Positions 47,146 to 56,437 of a stretch of 64,000 nt of DNA are shown here, piece by piece. The notes below the pieces were generated by a model, which worked only from the letters and a program-made list of their open reading frames with translations, did no database searches and was not told where the DNA came from. A program made the translations under genes and the position numbers. The stretch's first letter is position 1; each line of letters starts with the position of its first letter. The stretch covers positions 1,984,001-2,048,000 of the forward strand of contig NZ_CP117877.1 in NCBI RefSeq assembly GCF_028736115.1, in the 5' to 3' direction. This DNA is from Mucilaginibacter sp. KACC 22063. GTDB lineage: Bacteria > Bacteroidota > Bacteroidia > Sphingobacteriales > Sphingobacteriaceae.

Positions 47146-48062
47146 CGTCCGCTTTCCACATTATTAACGACGATAGCATATATAGCGCTTATTTTATTTT
47201 TATTCCATCTGTAATCTTTGTCTATTTCAGTAATACTTATTGGCTATTTCCTTCTTTTGCAAATACACCGGGCATTTCTTTTAAACTTATCTGGCGTCTT
47301 GCAATTTCTACCTTTTTCTATTCCATCCTTTTCATAGTCTTTATAAATAGAACGGGGGTATCACCAATGGTGATGCTAATGAACTGGATAATTCAACTTG
47401 TCGTTATTACACCAGTTACGTGGATACTTTATCGGCAGCGCAAAGATAAAATAAGCGCATTAAGAGGTGCCGAAATTGCATTATCGAAATCGACTGCTGA
47501 TCTGCAATTTTTGCGTTCGCAAATTAATCCTCACTTTTTGTTTAATGTCCTGAACACGATATATGCCATGGCCTTGGTAGACGGGTCCAAAAGAACGGCT
47601 AACGCGATACAAATGCTCGGTGACATGATGCGATTCATGCTGGATGACAACCATCTTGACTTTATCCCTTTGAGCAACGAGGTTAGTTACCTTCAAAATT
47701 ATTTAGCCCTGCAAAAATTGCGAATACAGGATTCAGACGAAATTGATATCAGCGAGAAGATCGTGGTTAATAATTGCAGCTATGAGATCATCCCAATGTT
47801 ATTGATACCCTTTGTCGAAAATGCCTTCAAACACGGAATTGACATCAACCAAAGGTCATGGATCAGCATCGTTTTAACATGCGATCACAAAGGGATCTGG
47901 TTTAATGTGCGGAACAGTTTGCACCAGACAGACCTCAACGATCCCGAAAGCAGGCATTCCGGTATTGGCCTTCAAAACGTCAGGGAACGGCTTGCGTTGT
48001 TTTACAAAGGTCGGCACCATCTAAACTGCGAAACAACCGAAAAAGAGTTATTATTGATTTGA
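47103..48062 (+). CDS. LytS-type histidine kinase, catalytic part
   Basis: 319 residues: three more TM segments, a linker, the His_kinase domain with phospho-acceptor His in FLRSQINPHFLFNVLNTIYA, and the ATP-binding part with IPMLLIPFVENAFKHGI and SGIGLQNVRERL. It phosphorylates the LytTR regulator encoded next. The last residues are again shifted: in another frame the DNA reads LIIEPETLKG and stops at 48089-48091, so that the stop overlaps the ATG of the regulator gene (ATGA), the usual coupled arrangement. Two one-base losses have thus broken one gene in this sequence. Confidence 0.8.
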   Translation: MGATLCIVLLLPKLTSAFHIINDDSIYSAYFIFIPSVIFVYFSNTYWLFPSFANTPGISFKLIWRLAISTFFYSILFIVFINRTGVSPMVMLMNWIIQLVVITPVTWILYRQRKDKISALRGAEIALSKSTADLQFLRSQINPHFLFNVLNTIYAMALVDGSKRTANAIQMLGDMMRFMLDDNHLDFIPLSNEVSYLQNYLALQKLRIQDSDEIDISEKIVVNNCSYEIIPMLLIPFVENAFKHGIDINQRSWISIVLTCDHKGIWFNVRNSLHQTDLNDPESRHSGIGLQNVRERLALFYKGRHHLNCETTEKELLLI

Positions 48063-48087
48063 TTATTGAACCGGAAACACTAAAGGG

Positions 48088-48801
48088 ATGAATATGTTGC
48101 ATGCCATAGCTATAGACGATGAACCATTTGCATTGGAGGTCGTAAAAAACTTACTGGAAGAAATTCCCTTTATAAAGCTTGCAGCCTGTTTCACTAAAGC
48201 CGTTGAAGCAATTAGTTTTCTCCAGGAAAATGAGATTCAGTTAGTTTTTTTAGATATTAAGATGCCCGGTCTGTCCGGCATTGAATTTATCTGTTCATTG
48301 CCAAAACCTCCAATGGTGGTTTTTACAACCGCTTACAGCGAACATGCGGTACAGAGCTTCGAGCTAGATGCTATTGATTACCTGTTAAAACCATTTTCGT
48401 TCTCCCGCCTCTTAAAAGCCTGCAGTAAAGCTTATGAATTTCAACAAATGAAAGGCAATAGCAAGCAGATGCCTTCGGAAGCTTTGCCAGCTATATTTAT
48501 AAAGAGTGGCTTCGAACAGATAAAAATAGATCTTGCCGATTTACGCTATACAGAAAGCGTTGGTAATTATGTGAAGTTACATTTAAATGAGAAGCCGCCA
48601 GTAATGTCCCGTCTTACCACTGCGGAAGCCGAAGCGTTGCTGCCAGCCAACGCATTCCTCCGCGTGCACCGTTCATTTATCGTAGCGAAGGAAAAAATAA
48701 CAAAGGTTGATAAAAGAAGTGTATGGCTTAAAGAAACAGAAATTCCAATCGGCCCATCCTATCTGACCCAAATTGAAATACTTCTTAAACAATCCTCTTA
48801 A
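48088..48801 (+). CDS. LytTR-family response regulator
   Basis: 237 residues. Receiver domain 1-120 with the acidic pair IAIDDEPFAL, phospho-acceptor Asp in VFLDIKMPGLSG, the Thr in VVFTTAYSE and Lys in LKPFSF; then a LytTR DNA-binding domain (IFIKSGFEQIKIDL, YTESVGNYVKLHL, FLRVHRSFIV). It is the partner of the LytS kinase just upstream and probably controls the barrel and GLPGLI genes that follow. Confidence 0.93.
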   Translation: MNMLHAIAIDDEPFALEVVKNLLEEIPFIKLAACFTKAVEAISFLQENEIQLVFLDIKMPGLSGIEFICSLPKPPMVVFTTAYSEHAVQSFELDAIDYLLKPFSFSRLLKACSKAYEFQQMKGNSKQMPSEALPAIFIKSGFEQIKIDLADLRYTESVGNYVKLHLNEKPPVMSRLTTAEAEALLPANAFLRVHRSFIVAKEKITKVDKRSVWLKETEIPIGPSYLTQIEILLKQSS

Positions 48802-48830
48802 CTAAAAAGCATCACTATAAAATAACCATC

Positions 48831-51638
48831 ATGTACCTTAAAAAATTAATGACAATAATATTGTCATTAGGATTCGTCTTGCCCGTTTTTTGCCAGCAGG
48901 TAAAGCTCAAGACACTCACTTCGGGTTATAATCTCAAAGGAGTGGTCGTTGATACCAGCGCCAATCTACTGCTTAAAGATGCTGTTGTAATCATCCTAAA
49001 CAGTAGGGATTCTATTATCAGAAAATTTACGCGAGCTCAATCCGATGGTAGTTTCCTGATGAATGATATGTCAGATGGTAACTATATCCTTCATATCTCT
49101 TATCCCGGTTATGCGGACTATTCAGAAAAATTCACGCTTGATTCAAGTCAGACAAACAGGGATTTCAGTACGATCGGCCTGATACTAAAGTCCAATCTAT
49201 TAAGGGAAGTGATTATAAAGGGGACCGCATCGACCATTCGGATAAAAGGAGACACTACAGAGTATAACGCCAAAGCTTATCAATTAGGTCCTAATGCTAA
49301 GGTAGAGGATTTGCTGAAAAGGCTACCGGGAATACAAGTAGATAAGGATGGCAGGATTTCGGCTCAGGGCCAAACAATTAACAAGGTACTTGTGGACGGC
49401 GAGGAGTTTTTTGGGGATGACCCTACCTTAGTTACACGAAACCTTCGTGCGGATATGGTGGATAAGGTACAGCTATTTGATAAGAAAAGTGATCAGGCAA
49501 CCCTTACTGGCATGAATGACGGCAAAACCGACAAAACGCTGAATGTAAAATTAAAAGAAGATAAAAAGAGGGGCTATTTTGGAAAAGCTGAGGCTGGAGT
49601 TGGAACTGATGATTACTATCGGGGACAGTTGATGTTTAATTCTTTTAGTGCAAGGCAGCGGTTTTCGGTTTACGGCGTAACCGGGAACGAGGGAAAAACA
49701 AGCCTGGACTGGCAGGATAACGCTAAATACGCCACTTCGAATATTGACATTTCCACTCCGGGAATGATGATCGATCTTGGCGGTTATGATGAGTTGGAAT
49801 CTCGAAGTGGCCAGTATGACGGCAAAGGGTTACCTGTCGCCCGTACCGGTGGAGTTCATTATGATAATAAATGGAAAGGTGATACACTCAGCATTAATGT
49901 TAACTATAAGATCGGCGCATTGACAGTAGACGGAACGAACAATATTCAAACTCAAAATAACATTCCAACAGGCCGGCTGAATAGTAATACTGATCAAACT
50001 TTCCATAACCACGTTTTCCGTCAAAAAATTGATGGTGTTTCTCAAATTAAACCGGACAGTACTTCAAACCTCAAAATTACCTTTAATGGCGGGATTAAAA
50101 ATACAGAACAAAATAACCACGCTCTTACCACTACTGATAACGAAGTGGGCAATCTTTTAAACAGTAATTTATTGAACAGTTCCTCAAATGCGGATCAACA
50201 AAATATGACAACAGGGGTGCTTTATATAAAAAAGTTGAATAAACCCGGTCGAACCTTTTCTTTAAATCTCATTGGATCAATCAACAAGACCAGCGCTACA
50301 GGATTGTTAAACTCAAAAATTAACTTTTATTCCAATGGCTCACCGGATAGCACACAATCGGTCAATCAGTTTAAGACTAACGCTACATCCAATAACGCAG
50401 TTAATGCCATTCTTAATTACTCTGAGCCCTTGTCAAAAGCCGTTTTAATGGTGTTGAATTATGCGTTCGCCGCTGGCGGTAGTGCGTCTGATCAAAGAAC
50501 ATTCAATAGATCAGCAGATGGGAGCTATAGTTCTTTAGACAGCCTTTACAGCAATAATTTTAAAGTAAAACAATTCTCCAATCAATTGGGCGTCAACTTT
50601 AACCTGGTTAAAAATAAAACTATGCTCTCGTTCGGTACCAAAGTAAGTAGTGTTGATTTCCGACAATTGGATATCTACTCAAAAAACAAGCTAAACCGGA
50701 ACTTTGTCCTTTGGAACCCACAGGTCAATTTACAATACAAGATCTCGCAGCAATCCTCTATTCGAATAAATTACGATGGTAATTCTGTTGAGCCGACTGT
50801 TGCACAGTTACAGCCGGTGCTTATCAATAACGATCCCCTGAATATTACCCAGGGAAATCGCGGTTTGAAACCGTCTTTTATCCAACGGGCATTTGTTGGC
50901 TACCAGTCATATAATCCTTTAAATGGCCAATTGGTAGGCGTATTTACCGGTTACCAGCTAAATGCCAATCCGGTAGTAAGTAGCCTGATGACTGATTCTG
51001 CTGGCAGAACGGTTAACAGGTACATTAATCTGAAAAATAAAACCACCACCAACTTTAACTTCGCTGCCTTTTTTGACCGCAAAATTAAACCGCTTGACCT
51101 GAATGCCGGAATCAATCTAAATATTAACGGTAACACCTACTATAATCTCTCCAACAATGAATTGAACCAAACAAACTATACCGTTTATACCTTACAGGCA
51201 AGGTTTTCAAAAGCTAAAGCGAACGTGTACGAATTCAACGCCAGTTTGGGACCCACATATACCAGTAGCGGATCATCCTTACAGCAAAACATTAATAATA
51301 ACGGCAAAGGCTTTACGGGCAACGGGGATTTTACGTTGTACCTGCCTGGTAAATTTCAACTTTCTTCTAATGCCAATTACCAATATAACAGTAAGACAAA
51401 AACTTTTGACCAGAATTTTTCCAGGTTAATTATCAATGCCTCTTTAAATAAATTATTCCTCAAAGAACAGACGTTAAAACTTTCTGTTTCCGGTAACGAT
51501 CTATTGAATCAGAATACAGGGTTTAATCGCAATGTATCCGGCAACCTGATCACACAAAGCAACTATACAACAATTAAGAGATATTTTATGATCTCGTTAT
51601 CTTATGATTTTAACAAGATTGGGGCCGATAATAAATAA
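48831..51638 (+). CDS. outer-membrane beta-barrel protein with carboxypeptidase-regulatory domain
   Basis: 935 residues with signal peptide (LMTIILSLGFVLPVFCQ). Residues 30-120 are a CarboxypepD_reg-like beta-sandwich (YNLKGVVVDTSANLLLKDAV); the plug-like segment GPNAKVEDLLKRLPGIQVDK and LVDGEEFFGDDPTL follows, then a long barrel with alternating aromatic and polar residues to the C terminus (YFMISLSYDFN). It has no TonB box that can be recognised. Such proteins (outer membrane beta-barrel family 3) commonly pair with GLPGLI proteins, as here (12-base gap). The transported or secreted substrate is unknown. Confidence 0.9.
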   Translation: MYLKKLMTIILSLGFVLPVFCQQVKLKTLTSGYNLKGVVVDTSANLLLKDAVVIILNSRDSIIRKFTRAQSDGSFLMNDMSDGNYILHISYPGYADYSEKFTLDSSQTNRDFSTIGLILKSNLLREVIIKGTASTIRIKGDTTEYNAKAYQLGPNAKVEDLLKRLPGIQVDKDGRISAQGQTINKVLVDGEEFFGDDPTLVTRNLRADMVDKVQLFDKKSDQATLTGMNDGKTDKTLNVKLKEDKKRGYFGKAEAGVGTDDYYRGQLMFNSFSARQRFSVYGVTGNEGKTSLDWQDNAKYATSNIDISTPGMMIDLGGYDELESRSGQYDGKGLPVARTGGVHYDNKWKGDTLSINVNYKIGALTVDGTNNIQTQNNIPTGRLNSNTDQTFHNHVFRQKIDGVSQIKPDSTSNLKITFNGGIKNTEQNNHALTTTDNEVGNLLNSNLLNSSSNADQQNMTTGVLYIKKLNKPGRTFSLNLIGSINKTSATGLLNSKINFYSNGSPDSTQSVNQFKTNATSNNAVNAILNYSEPLSKAVLMVLNYAFAAGGSASDQRTFNRSADGSYSSLDSLYSNNFKVKQFSNQLGVNFNLVKNKTMLSFGTKVSSVDFRQLDIYSKNKLNRNFVLWNPQVNLQYKISQQSSIRINYDGNSVEPTVAQLQPVLINNDPLNITQGNRGLKPSFIQRAFVGYQSYNPLNGQLVGVFTGYQLNANPVVSSLMTDSAGRTVNRYINLKNKTTTNFNFAAFFDRKIKPLDLNAGINLNINGNTYYNLSNNELNQTNYTVYTLQARFSKAKANVYEFNASLGPTYTSSGSSLQQNINNNGKGFTGNGDFTLYLPGKFQLSSNANYQYNSKTKTFDQNFSRLIINASLNKLFLKEQTLKLSVSGNDLLNQNTGFNRNVSGNLITQSNYTTIKRYFMISLSYDFNKIGADNK

Positions 51639-51650
51639 ATAAATAATATC

Positions 51651-52424
51651 ATGAAAAAGATAATTTCAACATTTGGCGTCTGGGCTTTTTTAGCCGTTTC
51701 ATCTTTTGCTCAAAATGTAAGATTTACCCGCTCCGGATTAATCGAGTATAAAAAGACGGTAAATATGTACGCAATCATTCAGCGTAATATCAACAAAGAA
51801 AATGAAAGCCTTTTAAAATCGGCTTTTGAAACCTATAAGCAACAGCACCCGCAATTCAAGGAATTGAAAAGTACGTTAGTATTTGTCGGTAATAAAACAT
51901 TGTTCACACCCGTCGGCGTGAATACCTCCATTACCAGCTTTTTTGATGACCCGCAGATATCGATGCAAAATAATGTTGTTTATTCCGATTTGAACAATAA
52001 ACAACTAATAAGCAAGCGAAAAGTATTTGATGAAATCTACCTGTTAAAGGATAGTTTGAGAAATATCAAATGGAAATTTACTGATGAAGTTCGGGATATA
52101 GCGGGTTATCCTTGTCACCGGGCGAATGGCCTCGTATTAGATTCTGTCTATGTGGTTGCATTCTATACCGATAAAATTCCTGTTTCGGGTGGGCCGGAAT
52201 CATTTGGAGGCCTGCCGGGGATGATTCTTCAATTGGCTTTACCTCATGAAAATATAAGCTGGATTGCTACTGAAGTAGATGATATTGATTTATCGGTTAA
52301 TTCAGTTTTGCCGCCGACAGGCGGTACGACAATTAATTTCAAAGAACTGATCAATAAACTTAGGGGCGTTTTTAAAAGCGATGCAAATTATAGATCCGAT
52401 GAATTAATCCCGTTTTTATTATAA
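51651..52424 (+). CDS. GLPGLI family secreted protein
   Basis: 257 residues with signal peptide (FGVWAFLAVSSFAQ). The family signature is ESFGGLPGMILQLALPHENI near residue 185; upstream are KWKFTDEVRDIAGYPC and VAFYTDKIPVSGGPESFGG, also typical. Function unknown; these Bacteroidota periplasmic or surface proteins accompany barrel proteins of the type encoded upstream. It is the last gene of the LytS/LytTR set. Confidence 0.9.
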   Translation: MKKIISTFGVWAFLAVSSFAQNVRFTRSGLIEYKKTVNMYAIIQRNINKENESLLKSAFETYKQQHPQFKELKSTLVFVGNKTLFTPVGVNTSITSFFDDPQISMQNNVVYSDLNNKQLISKRKVFDEIYLLKDSLRNIKWKFTDEVRDIAGYPCHRANGLVLDSVYVVAFYTDKIPVSGGPESFGGLPGMILQLALPHENISWIATEVDDIDLSVNSVLPPTGGTTINFKELINKLRGVFKSDANYRSDELIPFLL

Positions 52425-52896
52425 CCTGCTCTTGGGATTTAGGAATCGTTTTACCCAACAAATATTAATTTATACAGCGTATAGCTCATTTAAAATCCTC
52501 AATTGCGCTATTAAGTGGTTCGAATTATGTCCGGGCTGGGGATCCTGGAACTCGCATCTCTACCGATTCTTTTAATAACAATGGTTTTTTCTTGCATTAA
52601 ATGTATGTTATCGCTGTTTTAAGGAGTCTTTAGTCATTTAATCAAACCTGTATTAATATCATCAATATTTCAGTTTCGCAGTTTTTCTTCAAACTTCACA
52701 TGACTAACTAATTGATATTGCTATTTTCATTTGAAGATCTCAAAGAAAGCTTACTTGGCATAATACAAAATGATTTAATACCACCTTTCAACCAACAAAT
52801 ATTTGGATTATAGGCGATTAATAACTTAATTTAACGAACCTATTCCTTTTCAGGATCGTCATAGAAAGGAATATCCAATCTAGTAACAAAAAAAAG
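52425..52896. other. 472-base intergenic stretch, no gene seen
   Basis: AT-rich except for a short GC-richer patch around 52,510-52,565 that somewhat resembles the T-arm and acceptor side of a tRNA (GGTTCGAATTATG) but cannot be folded into one. No coding frame of substance. Confidence 0.4.
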
Positions 52897-53007
52897 ATGA
52901 TAGACTTTCTAAAGGGAGATCTGGCCGAAGCTAGCGCAGACCTGGTGTTGATTCCGCATACAACTACTGGAAATGTTTCTAAGGGTTTTCAGAAAATACT
53001 TTTATAA
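52897..53007 (+). CDS. 36-residue fragment or small protein, macro-domain-like start
   Basis: MIDFLKGDLAEASADLVLIP continues to GNVSKGFQKILL and a stop. The opening resembles the first strand-helix of macro or similar domains, but only the first quarter would be present. It overlaps the end of the convergent lipoprotein gene by 6 bases. Could be a remnant. Confidence 0.35.
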   Translation: MIDFLKGDLAEASADLVLIPHTTTGNVSKGFQKILL

Positions 53008-53331
53008 AGAAAACTCGTATAGCTCATTATAGGTATCGGTTAGCTCTTCGTCCACAAACATCTCTACCTTAAATTGAACGATCAAAACAGGAAGCTTTCC
53101 CGTTATGCTCTCCGGCGTGTAGGTCATAGCACAGCCGGACCCGCAACTCAATACAAAGGATGATAATTTTGTGTCTTCAGTGGTTTTTACTTGTTTAGTG
53201 AGAACGCTCTTTTGGAGTTTTTTATGGTTATTTGAATTCGGCCCTCTATTTCCACTATCACAACCAAACGCGATCATCACAAAAGAAAAAAGCATCAGGA
53301 CGATACAATTGCTTTTATAACTACACTTCAT
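53002..53331 (-). CDS. small lipoprotein, unknown
   Basis: 109 residues with a lipoprotein signal (VLMLFSFVMIAFGC). The mature part includes FVLSCGSGCAMTYTPESITG, a Cys-rich patch, and an acidic end (FVDEELTDTYNELYEF). No family recognised. It is the last gene of a minus-strand run headed at 56346 with the TetR regulator in the middle. Confidence 0.65.
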   Translation of the reverse strand: MKCSYKSNCIVLMLFSFVMIAFGCDSGNRGPNSNNHKKLQKSVLTKQVKTTEDTKLSSFVLSCGSGCAMTYTPESITGKLPVLIVQFKVEMFVDEELTDTYNELYEFSL

Positions 53332-53353
53332 ACGATTCTTTTTAGTTTAAGCA

Positions 53354-53986
53354 TCATTTATAGATCAGATCAAGTAGCTGCCTAAGTGCCTTCTTGATCT
53401 CGTCTTGTCCGGCCGGTTGTTGGATATCAATTCCACAAAAGGTATTTTCCTGCATTTTGGCATGTAAGGTGAGATAATAAACACCACCCATGAGTAAGGC
53501 GTATACTGCCCGGAAGTTCACTTTGCTATCGGCGAATCGCTTATCGAAAACCTCACTCAATACGATCTCTCCCACATTTTCACGCTTCAGATCAAGTTCC
53601 TTTAACATGGCCGACTTTTCGCTTAGTCCCCACGTAATAATGCGGCGCATTTCCTCATTGCCGATCAAGCTGTCCAACTGATCTTGCAGTACACCATACG
53701 CAAGCGCTTTACCGGCGTCTTCCCTGGCTGCCTGGACAATACTTTCAACATCCTTGGGTTCCATCTTCCAATAATCTTTGTTGTTCAGGTATTCATTTAC
53801 CAGTCCCTCCAAATCACCAAAGTAATCATAGATCAGCCGCCTGTCCACCTTAGCTTCCTTAGCCACACTGCTCGCGCTTAAACCCGCAAAACCCTTCTTC
53901 TTTAATATCTTTCCGAGCGCATTTATCAATGTCGCCTTAGTCCGTTCCTTATTTCGAACGGGGCCGTTGGTGATCTTTCTTGTCAT
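53354..53986 (-). CDS. TetR-family transcriptional regulator
   Basis: 210 residues. The N-terminal helix-turn-helix is GFAGLSASSVAKEAKVDRRL followed by IYDYFGDLEGLVNEYL, the standard TetR_N pattern; the C-terminal ligand domain is helical (ALLMGGVYYLTLHAK). Its first 38 bases overlap the 3' end of the preceding membrane protein gene. It may control the surrounding lipoprotein genes; no operator palindrome was recognised next to it. Confidence 0.88.
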   Translation of the reverse strand: MTRKITNGPVRNKERTKATLINALGKILKKKGFAGLSASSVAKEAKVDRRLIYDYFGDLEGLVNEYLNNKDYWKMEPKDVESIVQAAREDAGKALAYGVLQDQLDSLIGNEEMRRIITWGLSEKSAMLKELDLKRENVGEIVLSEVFDKRFADSKVNFRAVYALLMGGVYYLTLHAKMQENTFCGIDIQQPAGQDEIKKALRQLLDLIYK

Positions 53987-54425
53987 TTACTTGAGCTTTG
54001 GTTTTAAGGAGGTATCCTCTTCTGAATTCCAGAAAGGACCAGGTTGTGATCAATGGATATGCTATGGCAGCGATCGTAGCTTTTGTCATAATGCCGCTAT
54101 GGTAACTATCCGTTAGTGAAATGATTAACATTATAGCTATAAGTATCGGTGTGCCGGAAAAAGTAAGCCATGAGAGGAATTTGTTCTCTCGTATTTTTTT
54201 GAAGCGATTCAAAAATATGGCAAAAGAACCGAGTACCAATGCTGCAATGTAAAACAATGAGAAACCAAGGTTCAACAAAATGTCGAGGATGTCTAATATA
54301 AATGATGATAAGCCTTCGCCGGTGTCTGATGTATTTATAATGGCAATTCTGTAAGCAATGTAAATTGCGACCGCTGACGTTAGGTTGAGTAACCAGTACT
54401 TAAATACAAGACGTTTCACATCCAT
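53949..54425 (-). CDS. four-TM membrane protein, unknown
   Basis: 158 residues with four hydrophobic segments (VFKYWLLNLTSAVAIYIAYR, LDILLNLGFSLFYIAALVLG, FLSWLTFSGTPILIAIMLII, IMTKATIAAIAYPLITTW) and a basic C-terminal tail. No family recognised. It overlaps the TetR gene and follows the lipoprotein gene at 54465 by 39 bases. Confidence 0.65.
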   Translation of the reverse strand: MDVKRLVFKYWLLNLTSAVAIYIAYRIAIINTSDTGEGLSSFILDILDILLNLGFSLFYIAALVLGSFAIFLNRFKKIRENKFLSWLTFSGTPILIAIMLIISLTDSYHSGIMTKATIAAIAYPLITTWSFLEFRRGYLLKTKAQVNDKKDHQRPRSK

Positions 54426-54464
54426 AGTTAATATTCCTAGCTTATATTACTTGCTTAACCTTTT

Positions 54465-55193
54465 TTAATCAAATGCAATCAATTTGTCCTCCGGCAGATT
54501 ATACTCGTACAGTTTATCAGATTCTTCATCAACGTACAACCATTGAACGATACTAGCTCCGTTTGGTCCGACCGGGGCAATGCCGATCACCGTGTAATCA
54601 CGATCATCCCTTGTTTTTGACTCAATGGAATAGGTTAATTCATCCTTACTGTTTACTGCCAGTCGCAATAAGGGATTCGTGGTTTGGGTTAAATAATACT
54701 CCACTATTAAGTAAACTTTATCCAGATAGGATGAAGTAAATTCTTCATTGGTAGCCCAGGTATATTTCAGCTTCCTGCCATAGGTTTTTCTAAACCGGGA
54801 AACTGGTCCGTCGGCTGCTTTTTTCAGGTCAAGTAATATATCCGCCGGCATTTTGGAATCATTATCGCCGGGAACAGTGATGGAGTCTCTTTTCCATCTT
54901 ACCTGTACCAGATCTCCCCGGTTTATGTTTCTGTTGTCTTCTATGTCGTTAATGAAACTGAATATACTGTCTCCCTTTCTCGCCAGTATCTGGAAATAAT
55001 CGCCGTCATCAAGATACTCAACAAAGGTCATTTGGTCTATGTGCGCACGTTGCACACTCTTGTGTTTTAGTTTATCGTTTGGTTTTACAATGGGGGCCGA
55101 TTTCGTTAATTTTTCTTTCTCCCTTGTTTTTAAATCGCATGCTGAAAGCGTGCACAAGTTCAATATGATTAGCTTAATTAACGTTCTATTCAT
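54465..55193 (-). CDS. lipoprotein, unknown
   Basis: 242 residues with a lipoprotein signal (LIKLIILNLCTLSAC). The mature protein is charged and beta-rich: QMTFVEYLDDGDYFQILARK, GDLVQVRWKRDSITVPGDND, YSIESKTRDDRDYTVIGIAP. Nothing enzymatic is visible. It sits 13 bases behind the single-pass protein gene at 55207 in the same direction. Confidence 0.65.
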   Translation of the reverse strand: MNRTLIKLIILNLCTLSACDLKTREKEKLTKSAPIVKPNDKLKHKSVQRAHIDQMTFVEYLDDGDYFQILARKGDSIFSFINDIEDNRNINRGDLVQVRWKRDSITVPGDNDSKMPADILLDLKKAADGPVSRFRKTYGRKLKYTWATNEEFTSSYLDKVYLIVEYYLTQTTNPLLRLAVNSKDELTYSIESKTRDDRDYTVIGIAPVGPNGASIVQWLYVDEESDKLYEYNLPEDKLIAFD

Positions 55194-55206
55194 CGCTTAA
55201 TACAAG

Positions 55207-56346
55207 TTATTTGATCAAATAAAGCTTTTTGTCGTTATTCGTAAATAAAGCATATGCCAGTTGCGGGTTGGTATAATACATATAGGCATCAATATGATTT
55301 GGAGGCTGCTTTTTATTCTTACTAAGTGTACCAATATTATTTCCATTTATTTCAATGCTACTCTGGTGCCACTCCTGTTCCAGGTACATAAACTCCTTTA
55401 ATTTTAATGTGTCTGTTTTGTATATCACATCTGTAAAAAGATTTCCGTGAAAAAGCATTACATCAAAAGGTGCGGCATTACCACCGCCTCCAGAAAATCG
55501 GACTTTCTCGAATTTTAACTTTTGAAAGTAGCGGTACCTTATCTCAGGTGTTTTTATAATCTCTTTATCGCTGCTTACTTTGGTAATGATATGTTTAAAA
55601 AGATCGTTTAAAAGGAGTTTTTCTGTATAGGAATAAGGAAAATCCTTGTCTGTATCCAATGTCGTAAAAAACCGGAAGCAATTATCATTGACGAAATACG
55701 TCAGGACGGTATAGGTTTCCATGGTTGGTACAGCCTGGATCTCACCATCAGCCGCTGGTTTAATAGGCTCCGGGGTCTTAGTTTCATAATCGACATACAC
55801 AGCTGTAGATTTTTCCTTAACAACCTTAAGTTGCTCCTGTTGCTTTTTCAGATCCCAATCAAGTCGTTCGTTTTGCAGGGGGATATTAACAGCTTCTTTA
55901 TTTCCGTCAAAGCCCCATTTATAATATTGATGGTACTTTCTATCAATAATATATCCTTTGACAAAGGCAATATCTGTCTGTCTGCATTTCAACGTTAAAG
56001 AGTCAATTAAAACTCCGTCCCTGCTGATCTTATAAAACGAGTTCGTCTTTTTTTCCGGAACCGTATAGACGATCACCTCGTTGTTTGGCGTTAAAAAGGT
56101 CTTTATATCCTCCGTGCTTTCCAGCAATAGTGTCATCGACACTTTTCCCGCTTTGATAACATTTGAGCTGTCAATTGATGTGTAATGCAAAAATTCTTTT
56201 GGCAGGTCGTCTGATACGGTTTGCTGGTTTTTGAAAAACTGAAAGCCGACGAAGGTCAACAGACCAATAATGGTAACCGTACAAAATCCGTATAACATCT
56301 TCATGATCCTTTCTATTTTAGCAAATGACTGAGTAGGTTTCGTCAT
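55207..56346 (-). CDS. single-pass membrane-anchored protein, unknown
   Basis: 379 residues: an N-terminal TM (LYGFCTVTIIGLLTFVGFQF) and a large extracytoplasmic part rich in beta strands with text such as EVIVYTVPEKKTNSFYKISR and DGVLIDSLTLKCRQTDIAFV, which resembles propeller-like 6-bladed BF3164/TolB-type proteins of Bacteroidota, but the repeats are not clear enough for a call. First gene of the minus-strand run; its start is 10 bases from the start of the divergent lipoprotein gene, so a shared promoter would lie inside that gene's nominal 5' end. Confidence 0.65.
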   Translation of the reverse strand: MTKPTQSFAKIERIMKMLYGFCTVTIIGLLTFVGFQFFKNQQTVSDDLPKEFLHYTSIDSSNVIKAGKVSMTLLLESTEDIKTFLTPNNEVIVYTVPEKKTNSFYKISRDGVLIDSLTLKCRQTDIAFVKGYIIDRKYHQYYKWGFDGNKEAVNIPLQNERLDWDLKKQQEQLKVVKEKSTAVYVDYETKTPEPIKPAADGEIQAVPTMETYTVLTYFVNDNCFRFFTTLDTDKDFPYSYTEKLLLNDLFKHIITKVSSDKEIIKTPEIRYRYFQKLKFEKVRFSGGGGNAAPFDVMLFHGNLFTDVIYKTDTLKLKEFMYLEQEWHQSSIEINGNNIGTLSKNKKQPPNHIDAYMYYTNPQLAYALFTNNDKKLYLIK

Positions 56347-56437
56347 TTCTTACCTATTGTATAAACTTTTTATCAGGCAGAATGTTCATAATATATCACA
56401 ATGTAGTGATTTAATTATAACAGGTACCACAGGCGGT

